Assembly: GCA_903870275.1 (NCBI GenBank)
Contig: CAIQCK010000062.1
Span: forward strand, 1 to 64,000
Source of the DNA: an uncultured bacterium
GTDB lineage: Bacteria > Verrucomicrobiota > Verrucomicrobiia > CAIQCK01
DNA: 64,000 nucleotides
Direction: 5' to 3'
The notes beneath the pieces are model-generated. The model had not been told where the DNA came from. It did no database searches and saw only the letters and a list, made by a program, of their open reading frames with translations. The position numbers and the translations under genes were made by a program. Below, piece by piece: positions 35,027-43,922 of the stretch (its first letter is position 1; each line of letters starts with the position of its first letter).

Positions 35027-35993
35027 TCTGAGACGGCCAACAGCCTTTGGAAGCGGCTGACGAAGGAGCAAAGAAGCAGTGGGATGAAGACGAATTGAAG
35101 GAGACCTTGAGAATTGCGACATGGGCTTACACGGCAGCGGTGGCGCTGATCGCGCAGTCCCGACAACATTTTCAAGCCGCCGCCGCCCTGTCGGCGTCCT
35201 GCTCCGGCTTGCGGCTCCGCCGTGCCGGGCCATCGGGTTCATCCGTGGCTTCGCTTCCTGCCTTCGCCCCCCCCCGCCCAAGCCCGCGGAGCGACCCATC
35301 CGCGAAGCCGGCCCCGCGACAATAATAGCAATTTTCTCTTGACAGGATAGAGAATTAGCCCTACTTTCTCTCTCGCAATGAGTCCATCTGTTATGCGGGC
35401 AGCGGGAATCCCGCCGGAGGTCCAAAGGGGCAACCGCAAACAATCCATGGATTGCACGGAAAAGCCCAGGGCGGCGTCCAGCCACCGGACGCTGGTGGAG
35501 ATCGTGGCCGGTCTGGCGGGCACGCCGCATCCGGACCGCCGAAGGTGGCGAAACCGCCCCTCGCGCGGGCGGCGGTTGCCGGTGGCGGGACCCTCATTCT
35601 TCCCATCAATCATATCGGCTTGTTTTTCAAAACGAACCCAAATGATGGCCCCGGTCAAAATTGAAAACATCGTTTTTCCTAGGGAAAATGGATATTCGAT
35701 GGCCAAGAGAGGGCAAATCAAAGATGTTTTTTTACCAAACGAACCCAAATGATTCAGCCCCGCCCATCGGTGTTTTACCGGTTACTACAATGTCGAAGGA
35801 CCGCGCATTCCCAACAGCGTTTTCAAGCCGCCACCGCCTGTCAGCGCCCTGCTTGTGGCTGCGACTCCGCCGCGCTGGGGTTAACAGAGCGACCATGGCC
35901 GCGCGTCCGATGTGGCTTTTCCAGACCGCAACTCCGGGGTTGACGGGGCGGCGTGCGGCTGGTAGCCAGCAGGGAACATTTCTCCGGCAAACC
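35027..35993. other. Gene-poor repeat mosaic
   Basis: About 970 nt without a convincing gene. It contains a 60-nt direct repeat (35168-35230 and 35819-35880, with TTTTCAAGCCGCC and CTCCGCCG blocks). It also has a second pair around AACGAACCCAAATGAT (35623-35654, 35727-35761) and a short unit at 35046-35092 that recurs at 34748-34793. Open frames here are shadows of these repeats. Confidence 0.6.
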
Positions 35994-38720
35994 ATGAAAA
36001 ACATTCTTCAAAAAGCGGCAGCGTTCATTGGCATTCTCACTCTGGGCATCACCGCAGCACTGGCGGCGGAAGCGCTGCCAGCGGCGAGCTTTTACGTCGC
36101 GACGGACGGCAATGACCAGTGGAGTGGCAAACTGGCCGCGCCGAACAAGGAAAAGAGCGACGGGCCGTTCGCAACGATCACGCGCGCCCGTGACGCAGTC
36201 CGGACGCTCAAAATCCAAGCACGAATTACGAATCACCAGTCACCAATCACGATCCTCATTCGCGGCGGGGTTTACCGGCTGGCGGAGACGCTGACGTTCG
36301 GGCCGGAGGATTCGGACGTGGTTTACTCGGCCGCGCCGGGCGAGCAACCGGTGGTCAGCGGCGGGCGCGCGATTGCCGGCTGGAAGAAAGGCGACGGGAA
36401 ACTCTGGACGGCGCAGGTGCCGGAAGTGGCGGCGGGGAAATGGTATTTCCACCAGCTCTTTGTCAACGGCCGGCGCGCGACGCGGGCGCGGACGCCGAAT
36501 GAAGGTTATCTGCACACCGAGGGCCCGCTCGTGCCGGTCGTGCGCGACCGGAAGAAATGGGTGCCGGAGACGAAGATGGGATTCAAGTTCAAGGACGGCG
36601 ACCTGAAACGCTGGGCGAACCTCGAGGACGTGAACCTGGTCGCCTACCATGCGTGGACGGCGTCGTGGCATCACATCGCCGAGGTGGACGAGCAGCAGCA
36701 CAAGGTCCGGTTCGCCAATCCCGCCGGTTATCCGATGAGCTATTGGGACAAGGAGCAGCGCTACTACATCGAGAACTGCCTCGAAGCGCTCGATTCGCCC
36801 GGCGAATGGTATCTCGACCGCAAGACCGGCGTGCTGAGTTACTGGCCGATGCCGGGCGAGAACATGCGCACCGCCGAGGTGTCCGCGCCCGTGCTGATGA
36901 CGCTGGTGCGATTCGCGGGCGATCCGGACAACGGCAAATTCGTCCGCGGCGTGCGGCTCGCCGGGCTGTCGTTCCAGCACGAGGACTGGGAGATTCCGCG
37001 CGACAAGCCGGCGGACGGCCAGGCGGCGGTGACGTTCCTCGACGCGGCGATCTCCGGCGACGGCGCGCTCGATTGCGTCCTCGAACGCTGCGAGGTGGCA
37101 CACGTTGGCCAATACGCCGTCAATTTCGCGCACGGCTGTCGCGGCAACCGGTTCGAGCAGTGTCACATCCACGACCTCGGCGCCGGCGGCGTGCGGCTGG
37201 GCGAGCCAACGCATCCGAAGCAGGAAGCCGCGGCAGACGCGCCCGGGCGCACGGCGGGCAACGTCGTCCGCAATTGTTTCATCCACGACGGCGGGCGCGT
37301 GTTCCCGGCGGGCATCGGCGTCTGGGTCGGCCAGAGCGCGAACAACGTGATCGCGCACAACGAAATCTGCGACTTTTTCTACTCGGGCATTTCCATCGGC
37401 TGGACGTGGGGCTACGGCCCGCACGAGGGCCGCGGGAACATCGCGGAGTTCAACCACATCCATCATCTTGGCAAGGGCGTCCTGAGCGACATGGGCGGCA
37501 TCTACACGCTCGGCATGCAGCCCGGCTCGGTCCTCCGCAACAACGTCATCCACGACGTGCTCAGCTTCAGTTACGGCGGCTGGGGCCTCTACACCGACGA
37601 AGGCAGCACCGACATCGTGTTGGAGAACAACCTCGTCTATCTGACCAAGACCGGCGGTTTCCACCAGCACTACGGCCGGGAGAACATCGTACGGAACAAC
37701 ATCTTCGCGCTCTCGGCCGAGCAGCAGATCATCCGCTCGCGGCAGGAGGAGCACTGTTCGTTCATCTTCGAGGGCAACGTCGTCTATCAGGACAAGGGCC
37801 CGCTGCTTGGCAGCAACTGGAGCAACAAGAACTACCGGATGGACTGCAACGACTATTGGCGCGCTCACGGCGAGCCGACGTTCGCGGGCGCGACGTTCGA
37901 CGAGTGGCAGAAGGACATGGGGCAGGACAAAAACTCCGTCATCGCCGATCCGAGGTTCGTCAGTGTGGCGAAGCGCGACTTCCGGCTGCGGCCCGATTCG
38001 CCCGCGTTGAAACTCGGCTTCAAGCCCATCGACACCAGCGCGGTCGGCCTCGTCGGCGACAAGGATTGGGTGGCGCTGCCGAAGAAGATCCAACGGCCGC
38101 CGACGGTGTTCGAGGTCTGGAAGGAAATCACCTCCGTCGAGGACGATTTTGAAAAGACACCGGTCGGCAGCCGGCCAGCGACCTGCGCGGTCTCCGGCGC
38201 GGACGGTCCGGGCCAGATCGTCGTCACCGACGAGACCGCCGCGTCGGGCCGGCACAGCGTGAAGGTCGTGGACGCGGCCGGGCTGGCGCAGCCGTGGCAG
38301 CCGCATTTCTACTACAGCAAATTCAACTTCGTCCGCGGCACGATGCTGGTGTCGTTCGACCTTCGCATCGAAAAGGGCGCACTGCCGTCCGTCGAATGCC
38401 GCGACGCCGGCTCGCCGTATCGCACCGGCCCGGCGCTGCGCGTGAACGCCGGCGGCGAACTGCTGGCGGGCAAGCAGGCGCTGATGACGCTGCCGGCCGG
38501 TCAGTGGGTGCACATCGAGGAGAAATTCACCGTGGGCCGCGATGCCACCGGCAGCTACGATCTGACGGTCAAGCCGCGGGGCGGCGAAGCGAAGAAATTC
38601 GCCGCGCTGCCGTTCGGCCACAAAGACTTCCAGCGGTTCCAGTGGTTCGGTTTCTCCAGCATGGCGACGGAGAAGACGGTGTTCTACGTGGACAACATCA
38701 GGATCGCGCCAGTGAAATAG
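35994..38720 (+). CDS. Secreted beta-helix protein, GH141-like
   Basis: A 908-residue exported protein from ATG 35994 (signal peptide ending ALAAEA). Residues about 35-700 form a right-handed parallel beta-helix: FYVATDGNDQWSGKL opening, GPFATITRARDAVR, HIHDLGAGGVRLG, HNEICDFFYSGISIGWTWG, NHIHHLGKGVLSDMGGIYTLG. These motifs match GH141-like enzymes (fucosidase/xylanase activities described in the family). Residues about 715-905 form a jelly-roll-like beta-sandwich. Residues 75-85 (ARITNHQSPIT) look like a translated intergenic repeat inserted in the gene. It is the first gene of a large carbohydrate locus. Confidence 0.8.
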   Translation: MKNILQKAAAFIGILTLGITAALAAEALPAASFYVATDGNDQWSGKLAAPNKEKSDGPFATITRARDAVRTLKIQARITNHQSPITILIRGGVYRLAETLTFGPEDSDVVYSAAPGEQPVVSGGRAIAGWKKGDGKLWTAQVPEVAAGKWYFHQLFVNGRRATRARTPNEGYLHTEGPLVPVVRDRKKWVPETKMGFKFKDGDLKRWANLEDVNLVAYHAWTASWHHIAEVDEQQHKVRFANPAGYPMSYWDKEQRYYIENCLEALDSPGEWYLDRKTGVLSYWPMPGENMRTAEVSAPVLMTLVRFAGDPDNGKFVRGVRLAGLSFQHEDWEIPRDKPADGQAAVTFLDAAISGDGALDCVLERCEVAHVGQYAVNFAHGCRGNRFEQCHIHDLGAGGVRLGEPTHPKQEAAADAPGRTAGNVVRNCFIHDGGRVFPAGIGVWVGQSANNVIAHNEICDFFYSGISIGWTWGYGPHEGRGNIAEFNHIHHLGKGVLSDMGGIYTLGMQPGSVLRNNVIHDVLSFSYGGWGLYTDEGSTDIVLENNLVYLTKTGGFHQHYGRENIVRNNIFALSAEQQIIRSRQEEHCSFIFEGNVVYQDKGPLLGSNWSNKNYRMDCNDYWRAHGEPTFAGATFDEWQKDMGQDKNSVIADPRFVSVAKRDFRLRPDSPALKLGFKPIDTSAVGLVGDKDWVALPKKIQRPPTVFEVWKEITSVEDDFEKTPVGSRPATCAVSGADGPGQIVVTDETAASGRHSVKVVDAAGLAQPWQPHFYYSKFNFVRGTMLVSFDLRIEKGALPSVECRDAGSPYRTGPALRVNAGGELLAGKQALMTLPAGQWVHIEEKFTVGRDATGSYDLTVKPRGGEAKKFAALPFGHKDFQRFQWFGFSSMATEKTVFYVDNIRIAPVK

Positions 38721-38758
38721 CTGCCGCGCCGGCAGTCCGCCGCTCCTGCGAACACATC

Positions 38759-38776
38759 CGGCAAGCCGGCTTGCCG
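38759..38776. repeat. 18-bp perfect palindrome
   Basis: CGGCAAGCCGGCTTGCCG at 38759-38776, in the 129-nt gap after the GH141-like gene. No T-run follows, so terminator function is uncertain. Confidence 0.5.
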
Positions 38777-38849
38777 ACCAGCCCGTGATGCGCCGCCGGC
38801 GCCAGCGAAACGGATTTGGACATCGGCAAATCCACCGGTAACTTCCGGC

Positions 38850-39299
38850 ATGACGGCGAGCCGAAAGTTCCACATATCCGTTTTCGTGGTTCTCTGGCTC
38901 CTGGTCTTCGGCTACGAGTCGCTGCGGTATAACTACCTCAGCCGCTGGTTTCATGCTGATCTGCCGAAGGTCATGTTCCTATTTCCGCCGGCGGGATGGA
39001 TCATGTTTTATCAAGTAGGCGACGCGGACGGACGCGCTGAGGTTTGGGGCCGCATCGGCGACCGGCGCGAGCTGATTGATCCGCACCGGATTTTCGCGAC
39101 GCGCTGGGTCGGCTACGACAATATCCACCGCAACGTGCTCATCACCGCGCTCGATCCGGCCTATGCGTCCGCCTTCGGCCGCTACCTGCGCCGCAAGTTC
39201 CCTGGCTACGACGGTTTCGACATCGTGGAGGTGTGGACGCCGTCGGTGACGAAGGAGCCGGATCGCCAGATCCGGCAAACCATTTATCACTGCGATTGA
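38850..39299 (+). CDS. Membrane-anchored unknown protein upstream of HTTM gene
   Basis: A 149-residue protein with one N-terminal hydrophobic helix (about 9-24) and a soluble domain containing PPAGWIMFYQVGD, a GRIGDRRELIDPHRIF beta-hairpin region and a GYDGFDIVEVWTPSV end. No family is recognised. Small proteins with this opening are often found beside HTTM-domain genes, and this one ends 9 nt before such a gene, so they form one operon. It probably works with that membrane protein. Confidence 0.6.
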   Translation: MTASRKFHISVFVVLWLLVFGYESLRYNYLSRWFHADLPKVMFLFPPAGWIMFYQVGDADGRAEVWGRIGDRRELIDPHRIFATRWVGYDNIHRNVLITALDPAYASAFGRYLRRKFPGYDGFDIVEVWTPSVTKEPDRQIRQTIYHCD

Positions 39300-39308
39300 G
39301 AGGGCCGC

Positions 39309-40643
39309 ATGCCTGAGCCTTGCGACACGAATCCAGAAACCCGACTTGCCTCCTGCTGGGAGCGGGCGTTTCTTGCGGAGCGGCCGTCGCTGAGCTTGGG
39401 GTTGTTCCGCATCGCGGTCGCGGCGACGGTCGGCCTGCACATTTTCCCGACGTTCCTGCAAATGGAGGACAACTATTTGTCCACCGCATTCCGCGAATAC
39501 AACCCGCTGTTCTTCACGGCTGGCGTCCTGAAATGGGTGGACGGGAATCCCGACTGGTTCGTCTGGATGATGGCCGGCGTCTTCACGGTGGCGTGGCTGG
39601 CGTTTCTGCTGGGGGCGTTCACGCAGATCGCGGGCATCGTGATGGACGTGGGATGCTACTACTTCTACGCGCGCAATTGCTTGCACATCGGCACGCTCTC
39701 CTACGACATCCTTCTGGTGACGGTCTTCCTGATGATCGTGACTCCGTATCCCGGCGACAGCTTCTCGCTGGACGCGTTGATTCGCGGCGACCCGGAACCG
39801 TGGCGGCGGTCGCGACCGATTTTTATTCAGCGCCTGCTGCAACTCCAGGTCGCCGCGACTTATTTCTGCACAGGGTTGTGCAAATGGACGGCGAGCGGCA
39901 ACTGGCTGACGGACAATCCGTATTATTACCTGATGCATTCGCCGCCGGAGGGCGTCATCAAGGCGTTTTCCGGCCGCGCGTTCCTGGCGGCGCATCCCGA
40001 TCTCTGCTACGCAATCGGCATTGGCATCATCCTCTGCGAGATGACGCTGCCGTTCTGGTTGTTCTGGCGGAGGAGCCGCCCCTTCGCCATCGCTGCCGGT
40101 TTCATTTTCCACATCCTGCTGGTGGTCACGATGCACGTGCCGACGATTTTCCTTTTCCTGTTTCCGCCGCTGCTCTTGTTATTCGTGGAACCGGAGAGTC
40201 TGGTCGCCTGGCTGGAGCGGCGGCGAGAGCGATGGAGGCTGCAAGGCCCCGCGCGGCTGATCTACGACGGCGGGTGCGGTTTCTGCCGCGCGTCGCTGGC
40301 CCGCGTCCAGGCGTTGGACCCGACCGGCCGGATCGGACCGGTGGATTTCCGGAGCGTCAACGCCGCCAGCCTGAATCCCGCGCTCACTCCGGAAGCCTGC
40401 CACGCGAGAATTCATCTTTTGGAGACGAGCGGACGGCTTTCCGGCGGGTTCGATGCATTCCGGCGCCTGTCGCTCTGTCTGCCGATGCTCTGGCCGCTCG
40501 CGCCGTTGCTGAATCTGCCGGGGCTTGGGTTGATCGGCGCGCCGGTTTATGACTGGGTGTCCAGGAACCGGTTCAACCTGCTGCACCGTTTCCATGCCTG
40601 CGAGGAAAACGCCTGCGTTCGGCCGGACACTCCTGTTCGCTGA
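39309..40643 (+). CDS. HTTM domain-DCC (DUF393) fusion membrane protein
   Basis: A 444-residue protein with two parts. Residues about 20-300 are an HTTM (horizontally transferred transmembrane) domain of several helices, related to vitamin-K-dependent gamma-carboxylase. Residues about 315-435 are a DCC/DUF393 thiol-disulfide oxidoreductase-like domain with D320-GGCGF-C326 (DxxCxxC). The two domains usually occur as separate neighbouring genes, so the fusion supports a functional link, perhaps quinone- or thiol-driven membrane redox chemistry. This is inference. It converges with the family-10 protein, leaving only 21 nt. Confidence 0.8.
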   Translation: MPEPCDTNPETRLASCWERAFLAERPSLSLGLFRIAVAATVGLHIFPTFLQMEDNYLSTAFREYNPLFFTAGVLKWVDGNPDWFVWMMAGVFTVAWLAFLLGAFTQIAGIVMDVGCYYFYARNCLHIGTLSYDILLVTVFLMIVTPYPGDSFSLDALIRGDPEPWRRSRPIFIQRLLQLQVAATYFCTGLCKWTASGNWLTDNPYYYLMHSPPEGVIKAFSGRAFLAAHPDLCYAIGIGIILCEMTLPFWLFWRRSRPFAIAAGFIFHILLVVTMHVPTIFLFLFPPLLLLFVEPESLVAWLERRRERWRLQGPARLIYDGGCGFCRASLARVQALDPTGRIGPVDFRSVNAASLNPALTPEACHARIHLLETSGRLSGGFDAFRRLSLCLPMLWPLAPLLNLPGLGLIGAPVYDWVSRNRFNLLHRFHACEENACVRPDTPVR

Positions 40644-40664
40644 TCATCACGTCGCGGAAAAACC

Positions 40665-42362
40665 TCACTCGCCGGTCTTCGGATAGTAAGGCTTCGCCGG
40701 TTCGGCGAACGGCCCCGTGGAGAGAAACTGGATCAACTCGTCGGTCAGATAAGCGAGCGTGAAAAACAAATTGCCGTGAGTCGCGTTGGCCTTGCACATG
40801 TCCAGTTGCGAACGCACGAGGGCGAGGTCGCGCGGGACGGCTTTGCCTTCCTGGCGCGAGTAGATGCTCAACCCCGGAATGATCCGCTCCATGCGCGGGT
40901 CAAACTCGCGCCACTCCGCGAAGGCTTTCGCCAGTTCGTCGTTCTTTTCCGTGTAGGCCATCGGCAGCACGTAGTCAATGCAACCCTCGCGCAGCCAGCC
41001 ATACCAGTCCTGGCAGACCTTGTCAGCCGACTCCTTCTTGTAGAACACCGCGGCGTTCACCCACGCGCGCGGCTTGATCGCCTTCGCGCCTTTGTAAACC
41101 GCGCGCACCAGTTCGGTCACGGTCCCCCTGCGATATTCCACCCACTTCTCCACCCGCTCGCGTTCCTTCGCCGCGTCCACCGGCGGCCCCGGCTTCAACA
41201 CATCCTGATCGGGCGCGGGCGAAACGATCTTCCAGTCGTGAAAATACTTCGCCGTTCCACCCATCCCGACCACGCGCTGCAACGACTCCTGCTTGATCGC
41301 GAACACCGGCCCGTCCACAAACAGGCAGTGGCCGCCGGCGCGCGTGAAGCCCTCCAGCCATTTCGTCGTCTCCTCGCTTATCAGGTATTGGCCGGCCAGC
41401 ACGACGGTCGCGCCCTTCGGCACTTTCGCCAGCGCGCTCTCGTCAATCAGCTTCGTGGAAAACCCAAGTCCCTTCAGCCAGACTCGCGTTTTCTCTTGTT
41501 CGGTCGGCTGATACTTCGCCGCCGTCTGCGTCGTGTGGATCTGATACGTGGTTTTCGCCGTTGCGCCGAAGCGTTTCATCGTCGCCGTCACGAAGTTGTC
41601 CAGCGCCAGGCAGGAATGGCCCGCGGCCTGCCAGTTCACCAGCACCGCTTCGCCCGCGTCGAGATGGTTGACGGCGATCGCCGGCACGCCGTGGTCAAAC
41701 ACCGCGAGCACGTTGGCAGTCGTCGGCTTGCCGAGCGGATTCGCGCCGATGTCGAGGAACGCGGGGAACCGCTCCTCGGAACGGTTCAGCGGCCGGAAAC
41801 CGTATTTCTCTGCGAACTCATGCTGACAATGGTCGCAGTAGCAAATGACCTGTCCGGAGTAGCGGATGTAATCGAAGTGCAGGCCGTCCACGTCGTAGTT
41901 CTTCAAGCACTCCAGCATCACGTCGCGCTGGAAGTCGCGCACCGCCGGCTGACCGAGGTCATACCAAGTTTCGCCGCCGCGATCGCCCTGCAATTGCCAG
42001 TCGGGATGCTGCGCGAACACGCCTTTCGTCACGGGACCGCCGTAGCTGCCGTTGACGAACCACGCATGCACCGCGATGCCGCGCGCATGGGCGAGCTTCA
42101 CCAAGTTGCCGAGCGGGTCGAAGCCCTCCGGCACGTCGGCGGCCATCGGCGAGAGCGCGCTCTTGAACCACGCCGTCCCGCCGTGATACCAGACCAACGG
42201 ATAGATGGCATTGAGGTGCGCCGCGGCAATCTTGGCAATCCACTCCTCGGCGAGCTGCGGCGTCTTGAATTGATCGGGGTGCAGCCAGATGCCGCGATGT
42301 TGAACGGTCTCGCCTCCACAGACGGAAGCGGCGAGCAGCAGTGCCAGTAAGTGAGTCTTCAT
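40665..42362 (-). CDS. Family-10 glycosyl hydrolase-like (GHL10) with inserted domain
   Basis: A 565-residue exported protein from ATG 42362 (signal peptide MKTHLLALLLAASVCGG). Residues about 20-195 are the first half of a GHL10/DUF187 TIM barrel, including GIWLHP, NAIYPLVWYHG, VHAWFVNG and the catalytic-region motif DGLHFDYIRYSG (159-170). Residues about 200-395 form a separate alpha/beta insert (VLAVFDHG ... GATVVLAGQYLI ... AGGHCLFVDGP) resembling a glutamine-amidotransferase-like fold. The barrel resumes at about 400 (VEYRRGTVTELVRAVYKGAKAIKP) and ends with DYVLPMAYTEKND. The substrate is unknown, probably glycan or peptidoglycan-related. Confidence 0.75.
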   Translation of the reverse strand: MKTHLLALLLAASVCGGETVQHRGIWLHPDQFKTPQLAEEWIAKIAAAHLNAIYPLVWYHGGTAWFKSALSPMAADVPEGFDPLGNLVKLAHARGIAVHAWFVNGSYGGPVTKGVFAQHPDWQLQGDRGGETWYDLGQPAVRDFQRDVMLECLKNYDVDGLHFDYIRYSGQVICYCDHCQHEFAEKYGFRPLNRSEERFPAFLDIGANPLGKPTTANVLAVFDHGVPAIAVNHLDAGEAVLVNWQAAGHSCLALDNFVTATMKRFGATAKTTYQIHTTQTAAKYQPTEQEKTRVWLKGLGFSTKLIDESALAKVPKGATVVLAGQYLISEETTKWLEGFTRAGGHCLFVDGPVFAIKQESLQRVVGMGGTAKYFHDWKIVSPAPDQDVLKPGPPVDAAKERERVEKWVEYRRGTVTELVRAVYKGAKAIKPRAWVNAAVFYKKESADKVCQDWYGWLREGCIDYVLPMAYTEKNDELAKAFAEWREFDPRMERIIPGLSIYSRQEGKAVPRDLALVRSQLDMCKANATHGNLFFTLAYLTDELIQFLSTGPFAEPAKPYYPKTGE

Positions 42363-42516
42363 GTCATGATCTCCAAGGTGACTTCGTGTATCGACGTAGC
42401 GCCGCAGTAAACGGAATCTCCCATTGGGAAGCAAGCTTGTTCAGGAAAAGGAACTGGCGTGTCAAAACTCTTTTCGGCGTGCCGGCGCTCCTGAAAGCTG
42501 GTAGGAAAACCGGCGC

Positions 42517-43890
42517 ATGAAAGAAGCCTCCGCTCCGCCCGCCCCAGGCAGCCGCGTTTACCTGATGCTCCTCACTGTCGCGGCCGCGCTCGGCGGGCTG
42601 TTGTTCGGCTACGACACGGCGGTCATCTCCGGCGCGGTCGGGTTTCTGCAAAAACATTTCGAGCTCGGCGCCAGCCTGAAAGGCTGGGCCGCGTCGAGCG
42701 CGCTGGTCGGATGCATCGTCGGCGCGATGGCGGGCGGGCCGCTCAGCGACCGGTTCGGGCGCAAGAAAATGCTGGTGCTGTGCGCGGTGCTGTTCGCGCT
42801 GTCGGGCATCGGCTCGGCGCTGCCGGCGACGCTCACGCACTTCGTCTGGGCGCGGTTCGTCGGCGGGTTCGCCATCGGCGCGGTGTCGGTGCTCTCGCCG
42901 CTTTACATCGCGGAGATCGCGCCGGAAAAAATCCGCGGCCGGCTCGTGTCGCTCTACCAGCTCGCCATCGTCGTCGGCATCCTCGGCGTGTTTTTCGTGA
43001 ACATGCTCATCCAGCGGCTCGGCGACGAGGCGTGGAACGTCGCCTATGGCTGGCGCTGGATGATGGGTTCGCTGACGCTGCCATCGGCGGTGTTCGGCCT
43101 GCTGCTGCTGCCGATCCCGGAAAGCCCGCGCTGGCTGATGAAGATGGGCCGCCGCGCCGAGGCGGAGGAGGTGCTGGTGCGCGTCGGCGGCGCGGAAGCC
43201 GCGGCGAGGGAGATGCGGCAGATCGAGGAATCGCTGACGCAGGAGGAGGGGAAATTTTCCGAGCTGTTCCATGGCGGCTACCGGCGCGCGTTGATGATCG
43301 GCGTGGTGCTGGCGGTGGTCTGCCAGTTCAGCGGCATCAACGCCATCATGTATTACGCGCCGGAGATTTTCAAATCCGTCGGCGTCGGCCGCGACGCGGC
43401 GTTCACGCAGACGGTGTCCATCGGCCTGGTGAACCTGCTCTTCACGTTCGTGGCGATCTGGCTGGTGGACCTCGCCGGCCGCAAGGCGTTGCTCATCGCC
43501 GGCTCCATCGTGCAGGTGATCGCGTTGATCGGTGTCGGCGTGATGTTCTCCAACGGCAACAACGGCCTCTGGCTGCTGGCGTTCATCGTTCTTTTCACCG
43601 GTTCGTTCGCCGCGGCCATGGGACCGATACCCTGGATTGTGATCTCGGAAATTTTTCCGACGAAGATTCGCGGCCAGGCGATGTCCGTGGCGGTGCTGGT
43701 GCTCTGGACGAGCTGCTACATCGTCTCGCAGACGTTCCCGATGCTGGTGGAGGCCATCGGCAACGCGAAGACGTTTTGGATTTACGCCGCGTGCAGTTTC
43801 GCCGGCTTGATTTTCGTCACCCTGGCGGTGCCGGAGACGAAAGGCAAGACGCTGGAGGAGATCGAGCAGTATTGGCAGCGAAAATCGTGA
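42517..43890 (+). CDS. MFS sugar porter family transporter
   Basis: A 457-residue, 12-helix sugar porter. Family motifs: GGLLFGYDTAVISGA in helix 1, DRFGRKK in loop 2-3, PESPRWL after helix 6, QFSGINAIMYYAP in helix 7 and PETKGKTLEE after helix 12. The QFSGIN segment contacts sugar in XylE-type symporters, so proton-linked uptake of a hexose or pentose is likely. It starts 154 nt from the divergent GHL10 gene and ends 32 nt before the GH38-like gene, suggesting uptake of the sugars released by these enzymes. Confidence 0.92.
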   Translation: MKEASAPPAPGSRVYLMLLTVAAALGGLLFGYDTAVISGAVGFLQKHFELGASLKGWAASSALVGCIVGAMAGGPLSDRFGRKKMLVLCAVLFALSGIGSALPATLTHFVWARFVGGFAIGAVSVLSPLYIAEIAPEKIRGRLVSLYQLAIVVGILGVFFVNMLIQRLGDEAWNVAYGWRWMMGSLTLPSAVFGLLLLPIPESPRWLMKMGRRAEAEEVLVRVGGAEAAAREMRQIEESLTQEEGKFSELFHGGYRRALMIGVVLAVVCQFSGINAIMYYAPEIFKSVGVGRDAAFTQTVSIGLVNLLFTFVAIWLVDLAGRKALLIAGSIVQVIALIGVGVMFSNGNNGLWLLAFIVLFTGSFAAAMGPIPWIVISEIFPTKIRGQAMSVAVLVLWTSCYIVSQTFPMLVEAIGNAKTFWIYAACSFAGLIFVTLAVPETKGKTLEEIEQYWQRKS

Positions 43891-43922
43891 TGGCGCGGCG
43901 CGTGGCGACAAGGAGAGACAAA

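Noticed and set aside
35378..35752. 124-residue plus-strand ORF
   Set aside because: It spans two copies of the AACGAACCCAAATGAT repeat, has Arg/Pro-rich low-complexity sequence and no Shine-Dalgarno.
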